A stretch of 5,891 bases of DNA from positions 1 to 5,891 of the forward strand of contig CAZRJL010000050.1 in NCBI GenBank assembly GCA_964600645.1, written 5' to 3'. The DNA is from UBA12151 sp964600645. Its GTDB lineage: Bacteria > Patescibacteriota > Minisyncoccia > Moranbacterales > UBA9337. Each line of letters opens with the position of its first letter. Positions within the stretch are counted from its first letter, which is position 1. The notes beneath the pieces were generated by a model. That model was not told the DNA's origin. It saw nothing but the letters and a program-made list of their open reading frames with translations, and did not search any database. Shown here piece after piece: positions 1 to 5,604 of this stretch. The position numbers and the translations under genes were made by a program.

Positions 1-339
1 AACCCAAAGCTCTCTTTTGGTTTCTTGATATGATTTCTTCCGACAGCCAATACTTTCCAAAAAATCTACGGCCTCTTTAAAATCATCAACTTTCAAGATT
101 GTTTCTTTTTGATTGTGAATTTTGCCTCCATCAACAATTTTAAGTGTCATCGTAATTTTATCTCCCTCATCCCGAACTCGTAACCACCCGCCATTAATTT
201 CATGCCCCTCAGGCAAATTAAATGTAATTCTTTTTTGCAAAAATTCCGGGCGAACCAAAACAGCGCTGACTTTTTTTAGCTTTTCGCTAATTTCATTTTT
301 GTTGATATTTGCAAACGTCGCCTCGTATTCTATTTGCAT
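1..339 (-). CDS. CYTH-domain protein (class IV adenylate cyclase / triphosphatase-like), 3' end cut off
   Basis: This gene starts at ATG 339 and leaves the window at base 1, so 113 N-terminal residues are visible. It resembles the CYTH superfamily, tunnel-fold enzymes that bind triphosphates with metal ions; members include class IV adenylate cyclases, thiamine triphosphatases and inorganic triphosphatases. The N-terminus reads IEYEATF, matching the family's E-x-E-x-K opening (E4, E6) except that position 8 is Thr. Basic strand motifs follow: R54-x-R56 in GGWLRVRDEG, then M64-T-L-K67, and an E79/K83 strand. Database entries of this type are often named class IV adenylate cyclase, but the substrate cannot be read from the sequence. 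The start is supported by AGGGAG (348-353) 8 nt upstream. It lies 29 nt after the kinase-like gene and is the last visible gene of the lysS operon. I am confident of the superfamily but not of the reaction. Confidence 0.82.
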   Translation of the reverse strand, partial: MQIEYEATFANINKNEISEKLKKVSAVLVRPEFLQKRITFNLPEGHEINGGWLRVRDEGDKITMTLKIVDGGKIHNQKETILKVDDFKEAVDFLESIGCRKKSYQETKRELWV

Positions 340-347
340 AATTCAAA

Positions 348-353
348 CTCCCT
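348..353 (-). promoter_or_regulatory. Shine-Dalgarno site of the CYTH gene
   Basis: The minus strand reads AGGGAG with an 8-nt spacer before ATG 339. GGAG within it can pair with the usual 16S tail. It fixes the CYTH start and shows that this genome uses SD sites for at least some internal operon genes. Confidence 0.6.
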
Positions 354-368
354 ATTTTTTAAATAAAA

Positions 369-1286
369 TTAATATTCCCTTTTAATAAATCTTAACGCCA
401 ACTGTTTTTTCGCCTCAATATTTCCACACTCATCTTTATTATGAATAATATCCCATCCAAGCATACCGATGCTTCTAAAGGCAAAAACCAACCTCACTTC
501 ATCTTCATTAAATTCCGAAAGATCTCGTTTTATTAATTCCAAAATCAAAGCAAATATTTTTTTCTCATCTTTAGTTTTTAGAAACATAAAATCAAGAGCT
601 CTTAAAAAATCATAATATTCACCGCCAATTCTTGGCACAGCATTAAGATCAAGCAAGTACATGTCCTTTTCAGAAATAATAACATGATCTCCGATAATAT
701 TTCCATGAACCCAGCCAAAAAAATTTTCTTCTTTCTTAGAAATTATTGCTTCACATTCTTTTTTTATTTCTTGCACTTCCAAAAGATTAACCAACCCAGC
801 ATCCACAATTGGCTTACTCCAGAGATCCAGTTTTGAAAAAAACCATTCTTGTCCTTCATTCAAAAGGCCTTTAAAAGATTTCTCTTTTTGAATTTCTTGA
901 ATAACTAATTTATAATCATCTGCTATTTTTTTGCAAATATCAGCACACCATTCGGGTCTTTCTTCATAAAAATCATTGAGAAATTTTCCTTCAATCTCCT
1001 CCATTAAAATCCAACCATCGCCCTGCTTAACAACAGCAGGTACTTTGAAGCACAACTGACCTTCAATCCTCTTTGCAGTTTTCAAAAGTTCAATTTGAAA
1101 TGGTTCAATTCTTCCAGTCTTAAGAATAAAACAATCACCTTTCGCATTTTTCACCCTGGCAATATGTTTTTTCTGACGAAAAAATCCAACCTCCGTCAAT
1201 TGGAGATTATTTTCTTTAATGATAGTATCCATATTCAAATCCGCACTCGCCTCCAATTCACTATTTTTCTCTTGTTTGCCTTGCAT
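369..1286 (-). CDS. Aminoglycoside phosphotransferase / choline kinase-fold protein with altered catalytic loop
   Basis: The 305-aa product has the layout of the APH/choline-kinase family, which transfers ATP phosphate to small molecules. Seen in order: a probable N-lobe with a candidate ATP-binding Lys (K56 in CFILKTG) and a following Glu (E66); a hinge-like strand ILMEEIEG (93-100); a helical region; the Brenner-type loop W-V-H194-G-N196-I-I-G-D200-H201; the metal-binding strand LLD213LN; and Y-Y-D226-F-L-R. The usual loop is HGDxxxxN. Here the catalytic Asp is Asn196 and the downstream Asn is His201, while D213 is kept, so activity is uncertain. The start is ambiguous. ATG 1286 lies 14 nt after the Nudix stop but lacks an SD. 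An in-frame ATG at 1232 (residue 19) has GGAGG 17 nt upstream, and a TTG at 1238 has the same GGAGG 11 nt upstream. The first 18 residues may therefore be untranslated. It stops with TAA, 29 nt before the CYTH gene. The fold is likely; the substrate is unknown, and nothing indicates antibiotic resistance. Confidence 0.75.
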   Translation of the reverse strand: MQGKQEKNSELEASADLNMDTIIKENNLQLTEVGFFRQKKHIARVKNAKGDCFILKTGRIEPFQIELLKTAKRIEGQLCFKVPAVVKQGDGWILMEEIEGKFLNDFYEERPEWCADICKKIADDYKLVIQEIQKEKSFKGLLNEGQEWFFSKLDLWSKPIVDAGLVNLLEVQEIKKECEAIISKKEENFFGWVHGNIIGDHVIISEKDMYLLDLNAVPRIGGEYYDFLRALDFMFLKTKDEKKIFALILELIKRDLSEFNEDEVRLVFAFRSIGMLGWDIIHNKDECGNIEAKKQLALRFIKREY

Positions 1287-1300
1287 AAAATAAATAATTT

Positions 1301-1762
1301 CTAGCTATTCAATAATTTGAACACATCATCTTTCATATCTGACAAATCTTCTTTTTTAATATCCTGTATTCTTATCCACCGCGGATTTTTTGATTCCAAA
1401 TCATTGGATTCTTTTTTCAACTCTCCTGAAATATATTTGCATTGATAAAAAAATAAAAACGCATGATACGCCTCATCCAGAGGCTGATAATAGAAAAAAT
1501 TTTCTTTTGCCAGAAGCAATTTTCCAACTTCAACTTCTATTCCGATTTCTTCTTCAATTTCCCTTTTCAAACCTTCTGCAATTTTTTCTCCAATTTCAAT
1601 CGCGCCTCCGGGAAGCCAAATTTTCCCATTTCCTTTATTTCGAAGCATAACAACCTTGTCGCCCTTTTTGATAATTGCATACGCACTCGGACGAAAAAAG
1701 AACTTTTCTCTCGGAACATCAACAATCTCATCAAAATTGTTTTTACATCTGATAAAATCCAT
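1301..1762 (-). CDS. Nudix hydrolase
   Basis: This 153-aa protein is a complete single-domain Nudix hydrolase of typical length. Family members cleave a nucleoside diphosphate linked to another moiety, using divalent metal. The Nudix box is perfect at residues 53-75: G53, E59, R67-E68, E71-E72, G74, matching Gx5Ex7REUxEExGU. It is preceded by the usual strand and turn IWLPGGAIEIGE. Tyrosines Y91 and Y92 sit 16 and 17 residues past the box, the distance linked in the literature to ApnA (diadenosine polyphosphate) hydrolases. This is suggestive only, because FFYY is an aromatic patch and specificity motifs in this family are weak. Start ATG 1762 is firm: AAGGA (1772-1776) lies 9 nt upstream, inside the last two codons of lysS, and the gap to the lysS stop is 5 nt, so the two genes are probably translationally coupled. 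It could instead act on oxidised dNTPs, nucleotide sugars or mRNA caps. Confidence 0.92.
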   Translation of the reverse strand: MDFIRCKNNFDEIVDVPREKFFFRPSAYAIIKKGDKVVMLRNKGNGKIWLPGGAIEIGEKIAEGLKREIEEEIGIEVEVGKLLLAKENFFYYQPLDEAYHAFLFFYQCKYISGELKKESNDLESKNPRWIRIQDIKKEDLSDMKDDVFKLLNS

Positions 1763-1767
1763 AAATA

Positions 1768-3216
1768 TTATTCCTTATTCCTCACTGGCGGGAAGATTAC
1801 TGTTTCTCGGACGGAACGATTCATTAGAAATGCAAAGAGACGTTCAGAGAAACCGAAGCCGAAGGCCGGGGGCATTCCATATTCCATCGCCTCCAAGAAG
1901 TCTTCGTCCGGCATTTGCGCTTCTTTGTCTCCCGCTTCGCGAAGTTTTGCTTGGTCCTCAAATCTCTTTCTTTGGTCAATCGGATCATTGAGCTCGGAAA
2001 AAGCATTGCACAGTTCGGATTTTCCCGCCACCAATTGCATACGCAAAACCTTTTTCGGATTTTGCGGATCGCTTTTTGCAAGTGGCGAGACCTCAATCGG
2101 ATGCCCGACCAAAAAGCACGGCTGAATCAATTTCTGGCGAACGGTTTTCTTATACACCGTATCAATCATCCTGCCTTTTCCATATTCTTTTTCATATTTA
2201 ATTCCAAGCTCATCCGCTTTTTCCTTCAAATCATCAACGGAGACATCCCCATTCAAATCAATTCCGGTCTCTTTTTTGAAAGCATCAAAATAGTCCACTC
2301 TCGGAAATGGCTTGTTCCAATTGATTTTTTCTCCGCCAAATTCTGTTTCATATCCCCCGACAACATTAATAATAATAGTTTTAAAAAGCCTTTCGGAAAA
2401 TTCCATTCCTTTTTCTAAATCAGAATATGCCCAATAAAACTCCATATGATCAAATTCTTGAAGATGTTCGCGATCCATTCCTTCATTGCGAAAAACTCTG
2501 CCGATTTCAAAAACCTTTTCGTATCCTCCAACCAAAAGCCTTTTGAGCGGAAGTTCCAAGGATATCCGCAAATACAAATCCTCGTCCAACGCGTTGTAAT
2601 GCGTCACGAAAGGATCAGCTTCCGCTCCTCCGGGAATATGTTCCAAAACCGGAGTTTGCACTTCCAAAAAACCCTCGCTAACAAAAAAATTGCGGATGGT
2701 CTGCCAAAAAATATTCTTTTTATAAAAAAGTTTTCGTGTTTCCGAGTTAGAAAGCAAATCCAAATATCTCCTTCGCAAAAGTTCTTCCGTATCCTTGATG
2801 CCGAAATGTTCGGTTGGAATCGGGCGAATATTCTTGGAAAGAATTTTCCAATCATGAGCTTCCAAGCTTTTCTCTTCTTTCTTTGTTTTAAAAAGTTTTC
2901 CGCTCACCTGGATAAAATCTCCCAATTCGATATTTTTCACAAACAGTTTGTATTTGTCCTCGGAAATATTATTTTTATTCAAAAATAATTGTATTTTCCC
3001 TGTCTCATCCTCAATATGCGCAAATGCCGACCCGCCCATCGGACGCAATGAACGAACGCGGCCCACCAAAAAAATCTCGTCGGTTATTACATCAAATTCA
3101 TCCAACGCTTCCTTGTTAGTCATTGAACGCTCAGTTTTTTCCGGAAATACCTCAATTCCCGCCGCGCGCAAATTATTTAATTTTTCCAACTTTGTCTGTA
3201 AAATATCTTCCCTCAT
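1768..3216 (-). CDS. lysS: Lysyl-tRNA synthetase, class II
   Basis: The 482-aa cytoplasmic enzyme attaches lysine to tRNA-Lys using ATP. An N-terminal OB-fold anticodon-binding domain covers about residues 47-130 (VGRVRSLRPMGGSAFAHIED). The class II catalytic core follows: RRRYLDLL (148-155), motif 1 around FLEVQTPVLE (183-192), motif 2 at about 236-262 (FEIGRVFRNEG then MEFYWAY), and motif 3 GFGFSERLFA (453-462). Residues matching the lysine pocket of E. coli LysU, aligned from memory, are kept: E221, R243, E259, Y261, N404, F406 and E408 (NAFSELNDPIDQ). This supports LysRS over AspRS or AsnRS. It is slightly shorter than the usual ~500 aa and ends soon after motif 3. Departures from common bacterial LysRS are ADPF for ARPF, FEIGRVFRNEG for FEINRNFRNEG, and SER for the usual IDR in motif 3. 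Start ATG 3216 has no SD. It is the first gene of a four-gene operon. LysRS enzymes also make Ap4A, relevant to the Nudix gene 5 nt downstream. Confidence 0.97.
   Translation of the reverse strand: MREDILQTKLEKLNNLRAAGIEVFPEKTERSMTNKEALDEFDVITDEIFLVGRVRSLRPMGGSAFAHIEDETGKIQLFLNKNNISEDKYKLFVKNIELGDFIQVSGKLFKTKKEEKSLEAHDWKILSKNIRPIPTEHFGIKDTEELLRRRYLDLLSNSETRKLFYKKNIFWQTIRNFFVSEGFLEVQTPVLEHIPGGAEADPFVTHYNALDEDLYLRISLELPLKRLLVGGYEKVFEIGRVFRNEGMDREHLQEFDHMEFYWAYSDLEKGMEFSERLFKTIIINVVGGYETEFGGEKINWNKPFPRVDYFDAFKKETGIDLNGDVSVDDLKEKADELGIKYEKEYGKGRMIDTVYKKTVRQKLIQPCFLVGHPIEVSPLAKSDPQNPKKVLRMQLVAGKSELCNAFSELNDPIDQRKRFEDQAKLREAGDKEAQMPDEDFLEAMEYGMPPAFGFGFSERLFAFLMNRSVRETVIFPPVRNKE
1772..1776 (-). promoter_or_regulatory. 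Shine-Dalgarno site of the Nudix gene inside the end of lysS
   Basis: AAGGA lies 9 nt before ATG 1762 and is formed by the terminal Lys-Glu codons of lysS (AAG GAA TAA). A ribosome finishing lysS covers this site, which favours coupled translation of the two proteins. Confidence 0.6.
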
Positions 3217-3220
3217 TTTT

Positions 3221-3257
3221 TTAGCTTGTAGCTTTTAGCTTTTTAACTATTTAGCTA
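3221..3257 (-). repeat. TAGCTT-type heptad repeat directly upstream of lysS
   Basis: On the plus strand AGCT recurs at 3223, 3230, 3237 and 3253, with a degenerate AACT copy at 3245, giving units of 7-8 nt (TAGCTTG, TAGCTTT, TAGCTTT, TTAACTAT, TTAGCTAT). It ends 4 nt from the lysS start codon and occupies the place of an SD site. In the transcript each AGCU is self-complementary, so several small alternative hairpins are possible, for example UAGCU with AGCUA across a 12-nt loop. Function is unknown. Confidence 0.6.
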
Positions 3258-3279
3258 TCGTAATTAATTAATGTTCTAC

Positions 3280-3313
3280 TTTATAATTTATCCTATTTGG
3301 TCGAATTTAGCAA
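3280..3313 (-). promoter_or_regulatory. lysS: Candidate promoter of the lysS operon
   Basis: On the minus strand TTGCTA (3308-3313) and TAAATT (3285-3290) are separated by 17 nt, each matching 4 of 6 consensus bases. An overlapping TATAAA (3280-3285) is a better -10 but lacks a well-spaced -35. Either would give a leader of roughly 55-65 nt containing the heptad repeat. The region is so AT-rich that chance matches are expected. Confidence 0.3.
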
Positions 3314-3427
3314 TAAAACATATCTATTTTCAAAAAATAAACTTGCAATAAGATCTAATAAAAACCGTTTCGATATATATAAATTCGTAATCCAATTTGT
3401 CTGGATATATATTTTAATCTGAAAATT

Positions 3428-4615
3428 TTATTCCTCTTTTATGCGAATTGCGCGATAACTCCCATCACTTTTCAAGTAATTCATATCTATAATCATCTTT
3501 CCTTTTTTGATGGTTATTTCAGAAAAAGCTCCTTGATACTTCTCGTTTTTCAAGATTCCAGGAGAAATAAAATATTTAACCCCGTCTATTTCTTGCAGGA
3601 ATAAATCCTCAATATGCCCCGCAAAAACAGCGACTACTTTATTTTGTGAAAAAATTTCCTGCAATCTCTTGGCATTATCTGGAAATGCAAAATTAGATTT
3701 TCCATCGATACTCCAAAGCGGAGGGTGATGCAAAAAAACTATCGTTCTTTTGTCCGTATTTTTCAGTTCTTTTTCAAGAAATTCAATTTGTTTTTCCGAT
3801 ATATGCCCCCTAGTATAACCGCCGCCGGGAATAACATCCTTGTTATCTTTGGTAAAATTGCTGTCTAATATTATTATCTTATAATTTCCCACTATAAAAG
3901 CCTTACTTACATAATCAATATCTAATGATTGCATAAACTGCTCCTTATTTACTGACCGTAAATCGTGATTCCCTAATGCCCAGTATTTTTTTAGCGTTGT
4001 TCTGTCAAAAAGTTTCTTCACCAACGAAAACTCCGTTATTCCCTTATCTGAACTAACCTTTGTACCTTCTATGATATCACCACCGATAATAATAAAATTA
4101 GGCGCAAAACTATTGTTCATTTTCTCAATAAAATAATTTATCTTATTAACAAAATCTAGCCTTAAAACCATACTTCCAACTCCATCAACGCTACTTCCGA
4201 CATGCAAATCAGTAATAAATCCTATTCTTAACTCATCAGAATTATTCTTTCTAAAAACAGGCAGCGGAAGAACTATTGAAGTCATAGGCGAGTCTTTTAT
4301 AGCCTCCTCCGGCTCTTCTGAATATACATCATCTTCGGTTATTTCAACTTGCTCGGCATCATTTTCTACCATATCTTCTTCTGTCTCTTTATTTATTTCC
4401 GTATCTGCAATTTTTTCAACAGAACCATCCTCTCCGCCTATAATCTCAACCTCGATTTCATCCTTCACCGCTTCGCCTTTTTTTTCATTATTAAAATATT
4501 CATAATATAAATGAAAACTATAAAAAGTCGCAAGCGATACAACCGCAATAACAATAATTACAATAAAAATTTTCTTAATCACATTACTCAATGATTTTTC
4601 ATTATTTTTTATCAT
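3428..4615 (-). CDS. Membrane-anchored calcineurin-like metallophosphoesterase
   Basis: From ATG 4615 the product is 395 aa. Residues 1-15 are Lys-rich, 16-36 form one hydrophobic segment (IFIVIIVIAVVSLATFYSFH), 44-108 are a strongly acidic linker (27 Asp/Glu against 6 Lys by my count), and about 129-395 are a calcineurin-like phosphoesterase domain. By the positive-inside rule the enzyme should face outward on the anchor. Metal-site motifs are seen in order: D136-L-H138, G-G-D180, G-N216-H217-D218, H296-H297-P-P and G-H334-I-E336. The last is normally GHxH, so one metal ligand is Glu. The fold fits class III phosphodiesterases and related phosphatases; the substrate is unknown. Reading could extend to a TTG at 4651, but that stretch contains the likely -10 box, so ATG 4615 is preferred. 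No clear SD is present. It sits downstream of the terminator at 4683-4709 and upstream of the lysS operon, probably as a single-gene unit. Confidence 0.87.
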   Translation of the reverse strand: MIKNNEKSLSNVIKKIFIVIIVIAVVSLATFYSFHLYYEYFNNEKKGEAVKDEIEVEIIGGEDGSVEKIADTEINKETEEDMVENDAEQVEITEDDVYSEEPEEAIKDSPMTSIVLPLPVFRKNNSDELRIGFITDLHVGSSVDGVGSMVLRLDFVNKINYFIEKMNNSFAPNFIIIGGDIIEGTKVSSDKGITEFSLVKKLFDRTTLKKYWALGNHDLRSVNKEQFMQSLDIDYVSKAFIVGNYKIIILDSNFTKDNKDVIPGGGYTRGHISEKQIEFLEKELKNTDKRTIVFLHHPPLWSIDGKSNFAFPDNAKRLQEIFSQNKVVAVFAGHIEDLFLQEIDGVKYFISPGILKNEKYQGAFSEITIKKGKMIIDMNYLKSDGSYRAIRIKEE

Positions 4616-4641
4616 ATTTAAAATATATCTTATTTTCAAAC

Positions 4642-4650
4642 ATAATACCA
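4642..4650 (-). promoter_or_regulatory. Extended -10 promoter of the metallophosphoesterase gene
   Basis: The minus strand reads TGGTATTAT, an extended -10 (TG, one base, then 5 of 6 of TATAAT). The start point would be near 4635, leaving about 20 nt before ATG 4615. There is no good -35, which extended -10 promoters can do without. It lies just after the upstream terminator, as a new transcription unit would require. Confidence 0.45.
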
Positions 4651-4682
4651 ATAATTACAATTCATTCATCTTTAATATCAAC

Positions 4683-4709
4683 AAAAAAACCGCCTATTCG
4701 GCGGTTTTT
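4683..4709 (-). terminator. Intrinsic terminator after the Gln/Asn-rich protein gene
   Basis: A GC-rich perfect stem (CCGCC 4690-4694 with GGCGG 4700-4704, loop of 5) is extended by five A-T pairs and ends in seven T on the minus strand. It begins 16 nt after the TAA at 4726. The plus strand also ends in five T, so it could work both ways, though no plus-strand gene is seen. This is the clearest regulatory element in the window. Confidence 0.92.
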
Positions 4710-4725
4710 CGATATATGAAAATTT

Positions 4726-5544
4726 TTATGAAATCAACTCATTGAACCATCCGAACAAGCTGAAACCCGATTGGGATTGGTTAAGAACATTTTCAATTTC
4801 TTGATTAGCCCCCTCAAGAACTTTAATTTGTTCGGTCAACATCTGCTGATCACCTTGATTGGAAAGCTGAGTTCGGATTTGATTTAGTTGTTGAATTTGC
4901 AACTTATTTTGCTCTAAGGTTTTTTTAGCATCTTTAATTTCCCCATAATTAGGACCGATAAGCATTTTTGCGAAACTGCTTCGGCTTTGGATATTTTCAA
5001 TATTTTTTTGAATCTTTTCTTGGTTCTGATTCTGGTTCTGAGCGATAGTCCTTATTTGCTGTCCGATTGTGGCATCTCCTTCAGCAATACTAAGCATTGC
5101 TTGTACGGCGCTAGCAACTTGACTTTTCATTTGTTTTGAGGAAGTTGTCTGAAGCTTGTCTTGTTGTTGAACTTTATCCGGATCTTGAACCTGATCTTGA
5201 ATTCGATCTTGAGTTTGGGTTCGATCTTGATTGCCGGAAGCAGTCCCATTTTGATTTCCTGCCTGTTGCTGTCCGACAACAGAACCTCCCTCCTCCGCAA
5301 CCTCTACCGTTTCGTCTTCCGCTATTCCATATATTTCATTTTGCTCTTGAGTTTGAATCTGAGAATTCTCTCCTTGATTCATTACTTGATTTTGTTCGCT
5401 GGTTTGAGCTGTATTTCCGGCTTGACCCTGAACAACTGTGTCTGTTTGTTCAGTTTTAACTACTTGTTTTTCAGTGCTTATCGCTTGAGCTTGGACGACC
5501 AATCCAAACATCAAGAAAAAAGCAACGATAGATGTTTTTTTCAT
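4726..5544 (-). CDS. Secreted Gln/Asn-rich protein with coiled-coil C-terminal half, function unknown
   Basis: From ATG 5544 the product is 272 aa. Residues 1-21 are a clear signal peptide (MKKT, then a hydrophobic core, ending AQA before IST), so export is expected. Residues 22-135 are low complexity, about 30% Gln plus Asn by my count, with a tetrapeptide repeat near 107-130 (TQDR, IQDQ, VQDP, DKVQ, QQDK). Residues 140-186 look helical, 188-205 (SSFAKMLIGPNYGEIKDA) look like an ordered motif, and 206-257 are Gln-rich and probably coiled coil. The end, GFSLFGWFNELIS, is aromatic and hydrophobic and might touch membrane or a partner. I do not recognise a named family. A surface or envelope role is inference from the signal peptide. 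Two upstream starts are in frame: ATG 5568, which coincides with the predicted transcription start and would be leaderless, and TTG 5586, which overlaps the -10. ATG 5544 gives the standard signal peptide. The gene has its own promoter and terminator. Confidence 0.85.
   Translation of the reverse strand: MKKTSIVAFFLMFGLVVQAQAISTEKQVVKTEQTDTVVQGQAGNTAQTSEQNQVMNQGENSQIQTQEQNEIYGIAEDETVEVAEEGGSVVGQQQAGNQNGTASGNQDRTQTQDRIQDQVQDPDKVQQQDKLQTTSSKQMKSQVASAVQAMLSIAEGDATIGQQIRTIAQNQNQNQEKIQKNIENIQSRSSFAKMLIGPNYGEIKDAKKTLEQNKLQIQQLNQIRTQLSNQGDQQMLTEQIKVLEGANQEIENVLNQSQSGFSLFGWFNELIS
5179..5230 (-). repeat. 12-nt coding repeat in the Gln-rich protein gene
   Basis: GATCTTGA on the plus strand occurs at 5181, 5193, 5205 and 5223, with spacings of 12, 12 and 18 nt. 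In the gene this is a Gln-Asp tetrapeptide repeat. In-frame spacing suggests growth by slippage or unequal recombination without breaking the reading frame, so copy number may vary between strains. Confidence 0.7.
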
Positions 5545-5574
5545 TTTTTTATAATTAATTACTTGCATTATTTT

Positions 5575-5604
5575 ATTATACCACAAAAAAAATACTACTG
5601 TACA
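5575..5604 (-). promoter_or_regulatory. Extended -10 promoter of the Gln/Asn-rich protein gene
   Basis: The minus strand reads TGGTATAAT (5575-5583), a perfect extended -10. TGTACA (5599-5604, 4 of 6 of the -35 consensus) lies 18 nt upstream of the hexamer. The start point should fall near 5568, about 24 nt before ATG 5544. The -35 sits inside an 8-bp palindrome, CTGTACAG (5598-5605). The spacer contains eight T in a row. Confidence 0.65.

Larger units (their letters stand above)
3217..3427. other. Intergenic region between the metallophosphoesterase gene and lysS
   Basis: This is the longest non-coding stretch in the window (211 bp) and is very AT-rich. It holds the candidate lysS promoter and the TAGCTT repeat near 3221-3257. 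Further up are two TA-runs (3371-3383 and 3404-3415) flanking a weak 5-bp stem (ATCCA 3390-3394 with TGGAT 3402-3406). I see no convincing terminator, small ORF, tRNA or riboswitch, so read-through from the metallophosphoesterase gene into lysS cannot be excluded. Confidence 0.5.

Noticed and set aside
122..385. 87-aa plus-strand open frame
   Set aside because: It is antisense to the CYTH gene, whose minus frame encodes recognisable family motifs and has an SD site.
369..1286. Calling the kinase-fold gene an aminoglycoside-resistance gene
   Set aside because: The family name does not imply that substrate. The catalytic Asp is replaced and the context is a lysS operon without any resistance or mobile genes.
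1463..2125. 220-aa open frame on the plus strand
   Set aside because: It lies antisense over lysS and the Nudix gene, both of which have full catalytic motifs. Its composition (Phe/Ser/Asn-rich) is typical of a shadow frame and no domain is recognisable.
3390..3406. Hairpin ATCCA/TGGAT as a terminator for the metallophosphoesterase gene
   Set aside because: The stem is only 5 bp with a 7-nt loop and no T-run follows on the minus strand.
5181..5230. Regular GATCTTGA units as a CRISPR-like or origin-like array
   Set aside because: The spacing is a multiple of three inside an intact reading frame and encodes a Gln-Asp repeat. There are no spacers of CRISPR size and no partner genes.
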